Positions 11,968 through 22,997 of a DNA stretch of 64,000 nt are shown here, one piece after another. The notes beneath the pieces were generated by a model. It did no database searches and was not told where the DNA came from. It saw only the letters and a list, made by a program, of their open reading frames with translations. Origin of the DNA: Paramarasmius palmivorus (Eukaryota > Basidiomycota > Agaricomycetes > Agaricales > Marasmiaceae). The DNA lies in contig JAYKXP010000174.1 of NCBI GenBank assembly GCA_037176845.1, forward strand, positions 24,875-88,874, in the 5' to 3' direction. The translations under genes and the position numbers were made by a program. Within the stretch, counting starts at the first letter, position 1, and every line of letters begins with the position of its first letter.

Positions 11968-13178
11968 ATGATGAAGAACAAGGAGGCGAATAAGGCAAAA
12001 AACCGGCGGTAAGTATGTGCCCATCCCTGTTCCCCTTGACATTTTTGACATCCTAGGAGCCAACGAAACAGGCGAACCATTGAATCTCAAGAACCTGCTA
12101 CCGATCCCACTGTCAAAAAGTCCTCTTTCCACACCCACACGATTTTTCACTCGAGGGCAAGGCCTATTTCGACCCAATACTCGCAGCTACCAACGCCAAT
12201 CTCCACGAAACACGTCAAACGATTGATCAATATCAGAAAGAACTCAGGATCCTTCGTACTTTGCTTCCTACCCTCAAAACCAAGCATCGGCAGCTTCAAT
12301 CCCTATATGCTACCATCCGCAAACTACACACCGAGTTACGCTCTTGCATCCTCTCCTTGCCCGCTCAGGAGCTCGATATCAACGCAAACACGTAAATCAA
12401 AACACTGGCGAAACATTTGTCTCTTGACTCCACAGCTCTGGAAAACCCTTCATCTCTCTTGGAACTCCAATACCTTCCCCGGTGTGTACATCGCTCAACA
12501 TTTGGAGCTAGCTGTCAAGCGTTCGTGAAGCCTGACAGTTTCGCTCTACTTTCACGTCATAAACGCACGAAGATGGGGTATCTAGAAGCAGCGAGAATCT
12601 TAAGAAATGTGTTACGCATGTTAGGATGGTAGAAGTGGAGTTTGGGGGATTGAACTGCGAGTTTGAGGAGAATGGAGCGAATGTCATCAGGAAGGTGTAT
12701 AAGGCATGCCCTGACCTCGTCTCTGTAAGTAGAGGCGCCGAAGAATACATGCTCTTGTCTCGCATGCCTCCCACTTGAACGATTTCGGCGACACCATCCT
12801 GGTGTAGAACCGAAACTAGAACCTCGACTTGCATGCGTCTTTCCGAATCTCACATTGTTCTCAGTCAAGGCCAATAACGAATGTACATGTCGCGATCCTA
12901 ACATGGCTCTCGCCCATTTCCTCTCCGAAATCCCCGCTCCATCATTGGTCCCGCTGGAGGTAGCTTCTCGTCCTTATCCAGACAAAGGTTCGACTTGTGT
13001 GTGCCTTCTCGCGGCGATTACACAATTTGTGGATCGGGTGGAGACTTGAGAGTTTGGTGTTAAATTTACCGAATGCGCCTGACGTCTTGGTTCAAATGCC
13101 GGCGGTGGGGGAACTTGTGATCAAAGAATGTGGGCTTGGAACTTCCGAATTGGGCAAAAGTCTCTTTTTGTTGTTATG
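11968..13178 (+). pseudogene. F-box-like leucine-rich protein, decayed copy
   Basis: Exon 1 (11968-12008, ending CCGGCG before GTAAGT) and exon 2 (from about 12055) follow the structure of the better-preserved copy at 17090. Matching segments appear in order but in changing frames: FDPILAATNANLHETRQ-like at about 12170, LKTKHRQLQSLYA at 12285, CLLTPQLWK at 12417, then the leucine-rich part with EFGGLNCEFEENGAN near 12640 and ECTCRDPNMALAHFLSEI near 12880. There are several frameshifts and internal deletions and the copy ends near the SLFLLL motif. It cannot make the full protein. Confidence 0.7.
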
Positions 13179-13704
13179 AATCCCTTGACCAACCCGTCCC
13201 GTTCGAAATAGTATCGTTTATCACCAAAGGTGAAGCACCCTGTGAACTCTGTCAGTGCACAACGAAAGTAAGATATACATAGAAAACGGTATATACCATG
13301 GTGTGCGTTATTGACAATATAGTAAGCATAATCGCCAATACAACGATCGGTAAAGAACCGCACGAGGATAGCTGCTGGACTTGGGTAATGTTTAGGGACA
13401 AATATATCGAGTATTTGAGGCATTCTTCTAGCTCTTAGCAAGGGAATAGAGATTTGGGTAGTACAATGCTCGTTACGATCAGGAGAAGATCAGCGCTAGC
13501 CGAGGAGGCAATGTCGAGCAATAGAAGGATAGCCAAGTGGAATTGTAGATAGTCCAGCGTTTTCGATCAAATCATTACTGTCAGTACTGTTTGTGACAAT
13601 TCTGATTCAGTATCATAAGAATAAGAAACTTGTCGATTAAAAAGAGGTGAAGCAAACGTGGGGGTGAGTATCTGCAATATTCAGTCAAAGGATTAAGTTC
13701 CACT

Positions 13705-14805
13705 TTATGTAGCACGTTCTTCACTCGTCCTCAAAGCAAACTCGATATTAGCAGAAATCGCTGTCTCGATATCGTCCCTCGACCATCCTGTTCTCTTTGC
13801 AATGCGATAGAGAATGAGCAATGGTGCAACACCCTGTTGATCTTATCAGTTCACCTTGCCAGTCATGAAACAACAATATAGACTCACTGCATACAACGCC
13901 GATATCACGGCAAACACTTCGTAAACCATGATGTCCAACGTTGATAGGACAGCAAATATAACTCCGAATACACCAAGCGGTAACGAACTATCCACAAAGA
14001 GAGCCACCAGACTTGCGTAAAGCTTGGGGACAGGCATATTGAGCTTCCTTAGCCTTTTTCTAGCTCTAAGCAGGGGGATAGAAATGAGAGCGGTGGTAAG
14101 AAGGTCGACGCCAGTCGAGGAAACGACGTCGAGCAGAGTAAAGTTAGTTAAAGTGTGGTTGACGGTGGACGACCCGGCGCTTTTGATCAAGATTGTTATT
14201 GTTGTCACTGTTAATATTGTAAACTCCTCAATCGAGTGCTGAGATGATCAGAGCCTTCAATGTTACCTATCGAGATGAGTAAAAGCGCGCATGGAAGTAC
14301 TATAATGCGTAGCATGGACCCCCAAATAATATAGCATCGGTAGATCTATCAAGTTGAATGAAGGACACTATCGAAGGCATGAATCAGGCTCACCGAAAGT
14401 CCGATCGCAAGCGAAGTTGTTGCTTTTGTAAGAGCGAGAGTAAAGATATGAATCCAGCCCCTCGCCTGCCAGTACCATGCAACAGGACCTTGAGGGTAAT
14501 CTCGATGCTCGAACCACATAATCCACCCAATAGAAGTCAGAGTGGCTACAAACACAGTCTGAACCATCAAAATCGTAGTAATGTAAGTGATATAGAACGC
14601 TCTCCAGCGACGAGATTTGGCATAATCTCGATATAGAATTTTGATGGTGATAAAACCAAGGCACAATACAACCGCTACTCATGTAGGTTAGTTCTTGTCA
14701 CCGAATTTTAGAATATATGCGCTCACCGTAAACCGTGTTGCTGAGTATGATAGCGGCATAGAGGCATTTCTCGAACAAGCGGTCTGACAGGACGTTGGGG
14801 CTCAT
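13705..14805 (-). CDS. Seven-pass membrane protein, family B copy 2 (295 aa)
   Basis: Exons 14805-14727, 14674-14394, 14345-14267, 14207-13888 and 13833-13705 give exactly 295 codons plus stop. Introns are 48-59 bases with good GT...AG sites. Hydrophobic segments at about residues 12-38, 50-75, 95-120, 130-152, 170-192, 208-230 and 235-262 make seven membrane passes. LSIYRCYIIWG closes the third segment, and a basic loop (LRARKRLRKLNMPVPKLY) separates segments 5 and 6. The tail GVAPLLILYRIAKRTGWSRDD is shared with B1 and B3. The start is the first ATG conserved between copies; an upstream in-frame ATG at 14907 is not conserved. Function unknown. Confidence 0.85.
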
Positions 14806-16447
14806 AGTGTATGAGGCGAGTATAATATAAACCATTAAATATAGTGCAGTAGAATTCCGATAAGCTCGGGGAAGGGGTTTTGACAATTTGTTACTGGAAT
14901 TGTTCATTACAGGGTCATAAATATGGGGGAGAGACTTTTGGTGACCATGTCAGGGCTATTTGTTATTGCAACTTCCTCATGCCGGACTACACGTTATCGG
15001 GAGTTCAGCTGTACTCCCGTGGTTCCATCATTAAGCTCTCAGATCACGGAATCGCAATGGGGGACCCTGGTTCTATTTCTTGTGGTGTATTTATTGTAAA
15101 ACTTTGTAAGCACATTAACATGGTCCTGATGATAGGATTCATAGGAAGACTTACGCGACGCGATATACACAACTTGGGCCAACTTAATATGTCGTTATTC
15201 TGTGGATTCTGTGACCTCGTGGCATAAGCATGTTAGAAACCTGTCATACGTACGCGCGCAGTTCCCCATTCAACTACGCGTCATATTATTCGGATGCACT
15301 GAGAATGGGAGCAATAGAGTGCGAAATGTTAAGCCACTGAAGACAAGCCAAGGACGAAGATTACATACCAGAAAACGTGTATCCGTGCTTCGAAAACATC
15401 TACCCTGATCACAGTTGAACTCCTTCTCTACAACACGTGAAAGGGAGCGTGATCAAAGAGGCGTGTACTACATAGTTGATGCTGTGCGTTTAAGAACGTC
15501 ACCTCAACATCGTGTTATATTACTCTAGAGTTGATAGCCTTTTGTAGGAAGCACACGAGCTTCGCGACTAGAGAGGCCTTGAGAGCCTGAATGCTTCACT
15601 AATGAATTGGGGGCAGTGCGCTAACTCAGCTACCTCTCTTTCGGTGCTTTCCGTGATAGCTAGAATGCATGGAGCCATATCAGTACTGGAAGACATTGGG
15701 GTACTTTACTCCGAGAGGTACGGACCTTCACTGGGCGCATGTGCTGCATGAGAATGGCTCGCAGCACTTGATCAAAACGTTTCCTTGAAATGAGGGCCAT
15801 AGTGATAGAGGTATAAACAAACGTACTGTTTCTTATACATCAACCTCCAGGTCCGATCCCCGAAATTCCAATCCCAACGAGAGCCTCGTTCGCCTGGGAG
15901 TTGGAATTCCAAATGAAATTAACAAACTGCCCAAACGTAATGCTGGATTCCGAAGCACCACTGAAATCAACCTGGATTGCCACCAGATATGATCACCTCC
16001 GACTGAGTGCTGCGTCATCGTCAACAGAAGAAGGTAAAAAAAGAGGGAACGCACTCGGGCCAAGGATCCGTATCCAATTCATCTACGAAATCGATGTATT
16101 GTTAATAAGAAGCAGGGCATCGTCCGGGGGCGGTGTTACATCTTGTTTCAAGGTGGTCGGGCCAGAGGGCCTAATTGTGAATCATAAATCGTTAATTCAG
16201 TCGATTGTGCTCTTAGGCTACGCACCTCCTGAGAAACCGGATCCAACCCGACAGAGCTCTAATTGGTTTGGGCGATACTTTTGTCAATGCATCCCGCAAT
16301 CCCAACGATTTTGGTGGTTCCTTGACGCAACGTAAGGTGTGTTAACCATGGTTAACTGAATCTTGTTTTTATTTTGGCGAAGCACGCATCGGACCGGGAA
16401 TAACAAAGATGGGTTTGCATAGAAGAATGTTAGGATTAGGTACGCAC
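14806..16447. other. Intergenic region with no clear gene
   Basis: Open frames at 14880, 15202 and 15901 (+) and 15833 (-) lack recognisable products. On the minus strand about 16085-16030 encodes ELDTDPWPECVPS, which resembles NWTRDSWPECVST at 62205-62250 (+); both may be relics of one unknown membrane-protein family that includes the exon at 16448-16644. Confidence 0.35.
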
Positions 16448-16644
16448 CAAAACTTGACAAGCTGGACTGAGATGATCATGGTATATGTCGAGATTGGCTC
16501 GGGCTCTCCATTCATTGCATTGCTCGGGAGTGAGAGCCTCTTGGCATAAGCGGAGGCAGCGGCAAGAGCGAGAACGATAAGGGAGATTGTAAGCCTCACG
16601 ATGACGGGAATCAACAGAGATGGGGTTTCGAAGTCGAATGGCAT
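16448..16644 (-). CDS. Possible first exon of a small membrane or secreted protein
   Basis: From an ATG at 16644 the frame encodes a strongly hydrophobic segment (IPVIVRLTISLIVLALAAAS, about residues 13-32), then a short polar loop and a second hydrophobic stretch ending VQLVKFW at a GTGCGT donor. Downstream exons could not be joined in frame with confidence; WPECVPS near 16035 may belong to it. A damaged piece of the same exon and donor occurs at 21840-21965 (-). The gene could be intact, truncated or a relic. Confidence 0.35.
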
Positions 16645-16660
16645 GTATTTATATGTGATC

Positions 16661-16678
16661 GGACTCGGACTCGGACTC
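16661..16678 (+). repeat. Short tandem repeat (GGACTC)3
   Basis: Three perfect copies of the 6-base unit GGACTC lie just upstream of the possible membrane-protein exon. This is a simple microsatellite. Confidence 0.6.
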
Positions 16679-17089
16679 GATGAAACCGACTGGTCGCGCC
16701 GCCCACTGCGCCGCCTTATGAGATGAATATCAGTGGTGAACTCCTCGTAAGTGCAATGTCGCAAGACTACCCGAGAGTACCAGAAGAGTCGTGGTTTTAA
16801 CATTGAAAGATGGATGCCAGAAATCTTAATCACTGTCAGAAAGCAAAGGAAAGACGTGTCACATGTCCGAGTGCTCCTCGGAAATCGCTTAAAATTTCAA
16901 ACTCCGCAGTCTTCTCGCAATCCTCTCTTGTCAATCGTTCTCATTGCGCCCAAAGCACGTTATCCATCGCAAAATATCCCAACGCCGTCTCTTTTGGGAC
17001 TGTTTACGTCTCTATACCAAGAGTTTTGCCAGAAAACAGTGCCAGGTGCCAACGTCTACCATCTCCCTCAAACCCTCTGTGACACGTCC

Positions 17090-18509
17090 ATGATGAAGAA
17101 TAAGGAGGCGAATAGGACACAAAACCGGCGGTGAGCATGTGCCCGTCTCTTCTCTTTCACATTTTTTGATGTCTGCCAGTCCACGAAACAGACGGACCAT
17201 AGAATTTCAAGAACCCGCCGTTGATTCCCAACGTCTCGAGCATCTTCTTTCATACCCATACGCACTCTCTCCCGAAGACAAGGCCTATTTCGATCCTATA
17301 CTCGCAGCTACGATTGCCAACCTCCACGAAACACGTCAAAAGATCGACCAATATCAGAAAGAACTTAAGATTCTCCGCAAATCGCTACCTATCCTCGAAA
17401 CCAAACATCGTCAACTCCAATATCTATACGCTCCCATCCGAAAGCTACCTGCAGAGATACTCTCTCACATCCTCTCTTTGCGCGCTCAGGAGCTCGATAT
17501 CAACGCTACTACTCTTCCTGCGGACCTTCGCTCCTTCACACGTGTATCAAAGCTCTGGCAAGATGTTTGTCTCTCGACTCCACAGCTCTGGAAAGCGCTT
17601 CGTCTTTGCTGGAACTCCAATACCCTCGCTCCCGCGTACATCGCTCAACATTTGAAGCTAGCTCTCAAGCGTTCGGGAGGCCTGCCAGTTTCGCTCCACT
17701 TTTACGTCCTAAACGCTCGAAGACGAGGTACCTGGAAGCAGCTCGCGGAATACGTCACTATCCTGAGAGATCACGCACCCGGCCGGATATGTACCCTTCG
17801 GCTTGTGGTGGAAGGTGCGAATCCGGTGGGAGCTGCTCGGGTATTGGAGCATCTGAAGAAGTGCGTTAGGCAGGTTAGGGAGTTAGAAGTGGATTTTGGG
17901 GGCTTGAATTGCGGGTTTCAGGAGAATGGGGCGAATCTCATCAAGAAGGTACACAAGGCGTGCCCTAACCTCGTGTCACTCTCTGTAGAGGCGCAAAAGA
18001 TACCGCTATCACATGTCCGTGGAGCCTCGGGATTCTTCACGTCTCTCGTGAATCTAGAGTTGACATACATCCCGGTCGATACAGCACTCGCTGCCATGTC
18101 GGCTTGTAAAAGCACTCTCGTCTCAGCTCGGATACATGCTATCGTCTCGTACGACTCCCACTTGCACGATTTCGGCGACGTTCATCTTTGTGAAAAACAG
18201 AAACTGGATCGTCGACTTCCATGTATCCTTCCAGATCTCACCTCGCTCTCCGTCAAGGTCAATGTCGGATGTACATGTCGCGATTCAAGCATGGCTCTCG
18301 CCCATTTCCTCTATCAAATCTCCGCTCCTTCTTTGGTCTCGCTGGAGGTTGCTTCCTATCCTTATCCCAACAAAGATTCGACCTGCGTGTGCCTCGTCGA
18401 GGCGCTTACACAACTCGTGGACAGTTTAGAGAGGCGGGAGAGTTTAAATGTGTTGAAGATGAGTAATCTACCGTTCAGTGTAAGGAGACGCGGGTTCCGT
18501 GTTAATTAA
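17090..18509 (+). CDS. F-box-like leucine-rich protein, best-preserved copy, stopped early (456 aa)
   Basis: Exon 1 is 17090-17130 (ATG ATG AAG...), intron 17131-17179, exon 2 17180-18509. The protein starts with a basic stretch, then a coiled-coil (about residues 45-90). An F-box-like helix set follows (APIRKLPAEILSHILSL, then FTRVSKLWQDVCLSTPQLWK). The rest is a long leucine-rich part with repeated L-x-L-x-V strands. F-box proteins bind Skp1 and recruit targets to an SCF ubiquitin ligase; the motif here is the divergent kind common in mushroom genomes, so this role is inferred. A TAA at 18507-18509 ends the frame, but the same frame continues to resemble the family for another 129 codons, so the protein is truncated by one nonsense codon compared with its relatives. 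ORF integrity elsewhere is complete. Confidence 0.65.
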
Positions 18510-18896
18510 ATTCCGGCGGTGGAGGAGCTTGTGATCAAGGACTGTGGGCTTGGAATCTCGGAGTTGGGGCAAAGTCTCTTTTTGTTGCTATTGAAGGAGC
18601 GGAAGGATGAGCACGGGGATGGGGAGTTTTTTATCCTTCCGGCGTTGCGTGTGTTGGAATTGGAGGTGGAAGAGGATTGGGTTAGTGACGTGTTTGAGGA
18701 TATGGTGGAGGCGAGAGTTGGTGAGGGGTTGGAAAAGGTGTGTTTAAGGGTGAGGAGTCCGGCGGAGAGGTTGGATGTGGAGAGGTTGAGAAATGTCAAG
18801 AAGGAGGCAGAAGCGAAGGGTCAAAGGTTGGATTTGGAGGTGAAGCATATGAGAATGTGGGTATGGGTGTGGCTGATTCTTCCGCGTCGTTTCTAG
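18510..18896 (+). pseudogene. Cut-off C-terminal part of the F-box-like gene
   Basis: Immediately after the TAA, in the same frame, the sequence encodes IPAVEELVIKDCGLG, SLFLLLLKERKDEHGDGEF, DWVSDVFEDMVEARVGEGLE and RLDVERLRNVKKEAEAKGQR, matching the C-terminal region of the copy at 40560-41699. It would be untranslated unless the stop is read through. Confidence 0.65.
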
Positions 18897-19416
18897 ATGT
18901 AGAATTGTCTTGTCTGAGTTTCCGAGGCTATCTTGGGATCATTACCCAATTACTACCAAATTACAAGGTTTTTTCGTTCTTTTTTCGTTCTTTTTCCCGT
19001 TCTTTCACGTTTTCTTTGTACGCCCCTTCCTTCCTCGGGCCCCGCGTGCTCGCTTTGCTCGCATGTATACCACAATATGTGATTTAGAGCCTTTCACAGC
19101 GCAAAGGTTGCGGGATGGGACTTGGAATGAACTATATTTGGAAATAACGATGACGTCGTCATCCGTTATCACAGCGTTATCTCGCTTTCGGGATCTCCCG
19201 AGTTGGACCAATCGTCCCTGGCCTCCTGAAGGGCTACTGGAAAAGGAACGTCATATGAATGTATCCGAACGCGTGACATCATAGAACTCCTTCTCTTCTT
19301 TTCCCTTCACCGTTGTCTTTATTGCGAAGCTCGTTTAACACAATAGGTATCTATTTCCCAAGTTCTTCACTACTGATTCGAATCTTGCCGTCGCCCCCTT
19401 ACCATATCTATGATCT

Positions 19417-19605
19417 TATAAAAACCACAATTCGACGCTTATGCTTTGCTCAAATCCTCACTATCTCAAAGATATCACTCAAACTCATTTCCATCGCCTC
19501 CTTCGCTACTCTTGGATTTGATACACCCTTTGTTGCACTAGTTGTACAACAGCACCTTGCAAAGCTGTAACAGTGTCGCAAACGCCAACGATAGTGCTTC
19601 CCCAG
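19417..19605 (+). pseudogene. Possible hydrophobin relic with TATA box
   Basis: TATAAAAA at 19417 is followed by ATG at 19441, then a secretion-signal-like frame SLKLISIASFATLG, then, in another frame, NSTLQSCNSVANANDSAS. The latter resembles the [19 protein letters not shown] stretch of the hydrophobin pseudogene at 38819, with one cysteine of the CC pair changed and no intron. Cysteines 4-8 are not found. Resemblance is short and the call is tentative. Confidence 0.35.
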
Positions 19606-19727
19606 CATGCAGAGCAGTCCTCGCACATGAGCATTATCCCCTCGTATGAGAAATGCAGGCAGTACTATGACAGCCGTTACTGGTGTTAGCGCCATTCTGA
19701 TAGCGCCTTGAATACTTTTCTCCAATC

Positions 19728-20819
19728 CTACGTAGTAGGCTCCTCCCTCGTCCTTAAAGCAAACTCGATATCGGTTGAGAACGCTGTCTCAACATCATCC
19801 CTCGACCAAGCTGTCCCATTCGAGATACGATAAAGAATTAACAAAGGTGAAACGCCCTGTTGACTCTGTCAGTGCATCGATAGCCAAGAGAGTAAAATAG
19901 CCCTACTGAATACATCGACAGGATCACGGAAAAAAATCCATATACCATGATGTTCATCGTTGATAATATAGCAACTATAATCCCTAATACACCTATCGGG
20001 AGAGAACTTTCGACGAAGATGACCACTAGGCTTTTGTAAAGCTTGGGGACATGCATATTGAGCGTTTCTAGCCTTCGTTTAGCCCTGAGGAGAGGGATAG
20101 AAATGAGAGCCGTCAGGAGCAGGTCAACACTAGTCGAAGACACGATGTCGAGCAATAGCAGGTTGGCTAAAGTGTGATCGTGGACAGACAACCCAGCGCT
20201 TTTGATTATGATTATCGTCGTTGTTGCTGTTGACAATGTCATATGAATTAGGAATAGTTTGCCATTTCAATGCGGACTTTTACCTATCGATGTGAGGTGA
20301 AGTGAGCATGGGAAGATTATAACACACAGCCTGGATCCCCAAATAATATAGCAACGGTATATCTGGCGACATTTAATGAGCGATGTGATGAAAGGTGCGA
20401 AGCGGGCTCACCGAAAGCGCCGAGGCCAGAGAACCCGTAATCTTTATCAAGGTGATACCAGAGATATGATGCCAGCCCTTCGCCTGCCAGTACCATGCAA
20501 TTGGACCTTTAGGGTAATCTCGATGTTCGATCCATAAACGCCACTCAGTAGAGGCCAAAGTGGCTACAAGGGCGGTTTGGACAAGCAAGACGACGATAAT
20601 GTAAGTGATATAGAATGCCTTCCTGCCGAGAGATTTGGAGCTGTCGCGATATAAATTACTGATGGTGCTTAGCCCAAGGTATAATTCGGCCGCTGCTCAA
20701 GTCAGTTCCCGCTACGAGAGATATAAGTATATGTGCTCACCGTAGATCATATTGCTGAGTGCGATACCAACATAAAGACATTCTTCGAACATGCGATCTG
20801 AATGAACCTCGGGATCCAT
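19728..20819 (-). CDS. Seven-pass membrane protein, family B copy 3 (295 aa)
   Basis: Exons 20819-20741, 20692-20412, 20362-20284, 20226-19907 and 19856-19728 have the same lengths as in copy B2 (79, 281, 79, 320, 129) and give 295 aa. Seven hydrophobic segments, LSIYRCYIIWGSR after the third, LRAKRRLETLNMHVPKLY between the fifth and sixth, and GVSPLLILYRISNG in the tail identify it. The exon 4 donor is GTAGGG, weaker than in B2. No frameshift or stop is seen. Its upstream region resembles that of B1. Confidence 0.8.
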
Positions 20820-20844
20820 AGTTCATGAGATGATAGGTTGCTGT

Positions 20845-21065
20845 GATAAAAGGTTTTGACGTTAGGTGAGGGATCGACTTTTATTCTACTACTTCCCGCA
20901 GGGCCATCACACAGCCTCAGAGTCTGAATCAATGTCCCGAACGTGAATCATGAAATCACAGTTCCTGGTCCCAATTCTTGCTGTTAAATGTCCTCGTAAA
21001 CACAGCAAGAAAAGGATCAAATTTAGCAAGCAAGGCGTCACAAGTCATACTGCATCGTCATTCGT
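20845..21065 (-). promoter_or_regulatory. Conserved upstream block of family B copy 3
   Basis: This block shares ordered words with 7310-7530 upstream of B1 (TTTGACGTT, CGACTTTTA, TACTTCCCG, TTGCTGTTAAA, GGATCAAA, AGCAAGCAAGGC). It is the best candidate for shared control sequence of the B genes. Confidence 0.4.
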
Positions 21066-22029
21066 GTGGTGAAATCTTCATACTACGTACCGCCTGTACG
21101 GTTTGAGGAGGCTAGTAGAGCCTACTGAACAACTGGCAGTAGGGATACTTGTGTTATGACGTCTCTGCTACCGCAGCACACTCGACCCTCTCCAGTACTT
21201 CTCACCAACCTCAAATCTGGTAGACGTCATCGACGTTGTTCGGCTCTGTTGACAATGAGCGCGAAATGTAGCTACAGCATCTAGAGATCAGCGGGGGAGC
21301 GGTAAGCAAACGAGACCAATGATTTACGAGATATAAAATGAACGTACCTGGTTGTCGTCGATAGCACAGTCCCTTGCTCTCCCGAAGCGAGGGGTTCAAC
21401 GAGGGGTGGGCGCCATACAACCCAAGCCTGTGATGGAACAGTCATAGGATACAGAACTTTATGGCACCGGAGCTGGGGATTAGAGTAGTGAAATGGTGTG
21501 TTTTTGGGGTGAACTCCTTAAAAGGTATATGGGGAACCAAAGGAAACAGCAAAGAAGATAGCGTTACGTTGAAGTTGAGCACCCTCGGGATTTACCGACT
21601 AAGCTATACAGTTGCTGGTGCCACTATTTGCACCCTTTTGGGAGAATCAGAGGCGAAATTCGGGCGCTGAATAGGCGCTTATTGCAGCCTATCAGTTCTG
21701 GATGAAGTCATCTGAACCGTTACAGTATCTGGTTTGAAAGAGCTCTTGGGTCATGAATCATCTGCGAGAAGTCTAGATGCGGTAGCGACGCACAGGTGTA
21801 TCAACCAATCTTGGCTGTATCCGGTTTCTATTTTGGAAAAGTATGGGACCGGGGAAGGAATGGCAAAGGGAAGGAACGCACCAAAACTCAGTGTTTAACT
21901 CAGAGGCCGTACTGAGATGATCGTGGTATAGGGAAAAATGCGTCACATGTCCGAGCGCTTCTCGGAGGCCGGTTAAAAATTCAGACTCCGACTTCTTCTC
22001 TTTTGCTCTCGTCACTGTTTTCCTCACGT
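21066..22029. other. Intergenic region with a small duplicated fragment
   Basis: 21840-21965 (minus strand) matches part of the exon at 16448-16644: a TATACCATGATCATCTCAGT-like word, then TTTTGGTGCGT. 21940-22010 resembles the upstream region of the F-box-like gene at 16856-16920 (GTCACATGTCCGAG...). No intact gene is seen. Confidence 0.4.
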
Positions 22030-22680
22030 TTTGCGGGACTCCTCAACCTCTGCGGAACCACCTAGAAGTCCATGACCATCCTTCCTCTGTTAGACTACGT
22101 ACCCTGTCACTCGTCACGGAGCATCGGGTACCTCTCGTATTGGAGAATATGGCATCGCTGTGGGTTCTGGAGGTAAATCTGGGTGATATACTTGGGACTG
22201 GGAAGGAGACGAACCTGTTGAAGAATATCAGCAGAGCTTGTCTGGGGCTGGTAGGGTTTGAGCTGGTCGCGCCGGTTTATGTGTCTTTGAAGTCAGGGTG
22301 TAGCGCTTGCGAAGGTGCTGAAGAGGATATCGAGCTGGATAGACAGGTTGGTTGTTATGGTGAGGTTTTTGAGAGTGATGAAGAGTTCGTTGCGTATGTT
22401 GGTTTTTGCTCGATTTGGAAAGGGCTCTAATCCTCTCGTGCAGTGGTTTCAAATCGTCGCCGCCTCGATCTTTTTGTTGTGGCTGATCGGCGGAATGGCG
22501 TCTTTGACGAAATTGAGAATTGGGCGTAGGTTAGACATCTATAGGTCGAAGCGGATCCAGTTAGAGGTCATGAAGGCTATGCATAATCGTGGAGTAGGGA
22601 CGGAGGATAGGTCAGTGCTTGATTGAGTCACATCTTACCGTTATGATATGATATTCTCCTTGTAGCGCGTCTCGTGGATC
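22030..22680 (+). pseudogene. F-box-like family, 3' leucine-rich relic
   Basis: Reading frames encode RTLSLVTEHRVPLVLENM, SLWVLEVNLGDILGTG, LLKNISRACLGLVGFEL, then in other frames RRRLDLFVVADRRNGVFDEI and RIQLEVMKAMH. They follow the order of the leucine-rich half of the gene at 32036-33785 (for example NLRRVELLVLADWEKDAFEKM). The 5' half is missing and several stops interrupt it. Confidence 0.45.
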
Positions 22681-22997
22681 GCTGTCTTCTTGAAACGATA
22701 TCTAAATCCTTGTAGAAGAGACCCCCGTATTCAAGTTGTAACGTAGTATCGACGTGAATGGGCCTTTGACGTGAAGAGATGTGCGCACAAATTCCTCCAC
22801 TCTGTGAAATCGCGGCAAGGTAGAGACAATAAAAACTAGTTCGGCATGGGTGCGCAAATATTCGAGTGCGAGCAATGGGTATGTCTATACCATCCAGTGG
22901 CTAACTTCATTGCCAATAAGTTACGATATCCGGGGGAATAGTACAACAGCGTCTATACATGTTCCTTTCTGTACGAATTCATTCACGTCCTTTCTCT

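Noticed and set aside
15901..16335. 144-codon open frame on +
   Set aside because: It starts at TTG, has no recognisable product and overlaps a better minus-strand family-like stretch (DTDPWPECVPS).
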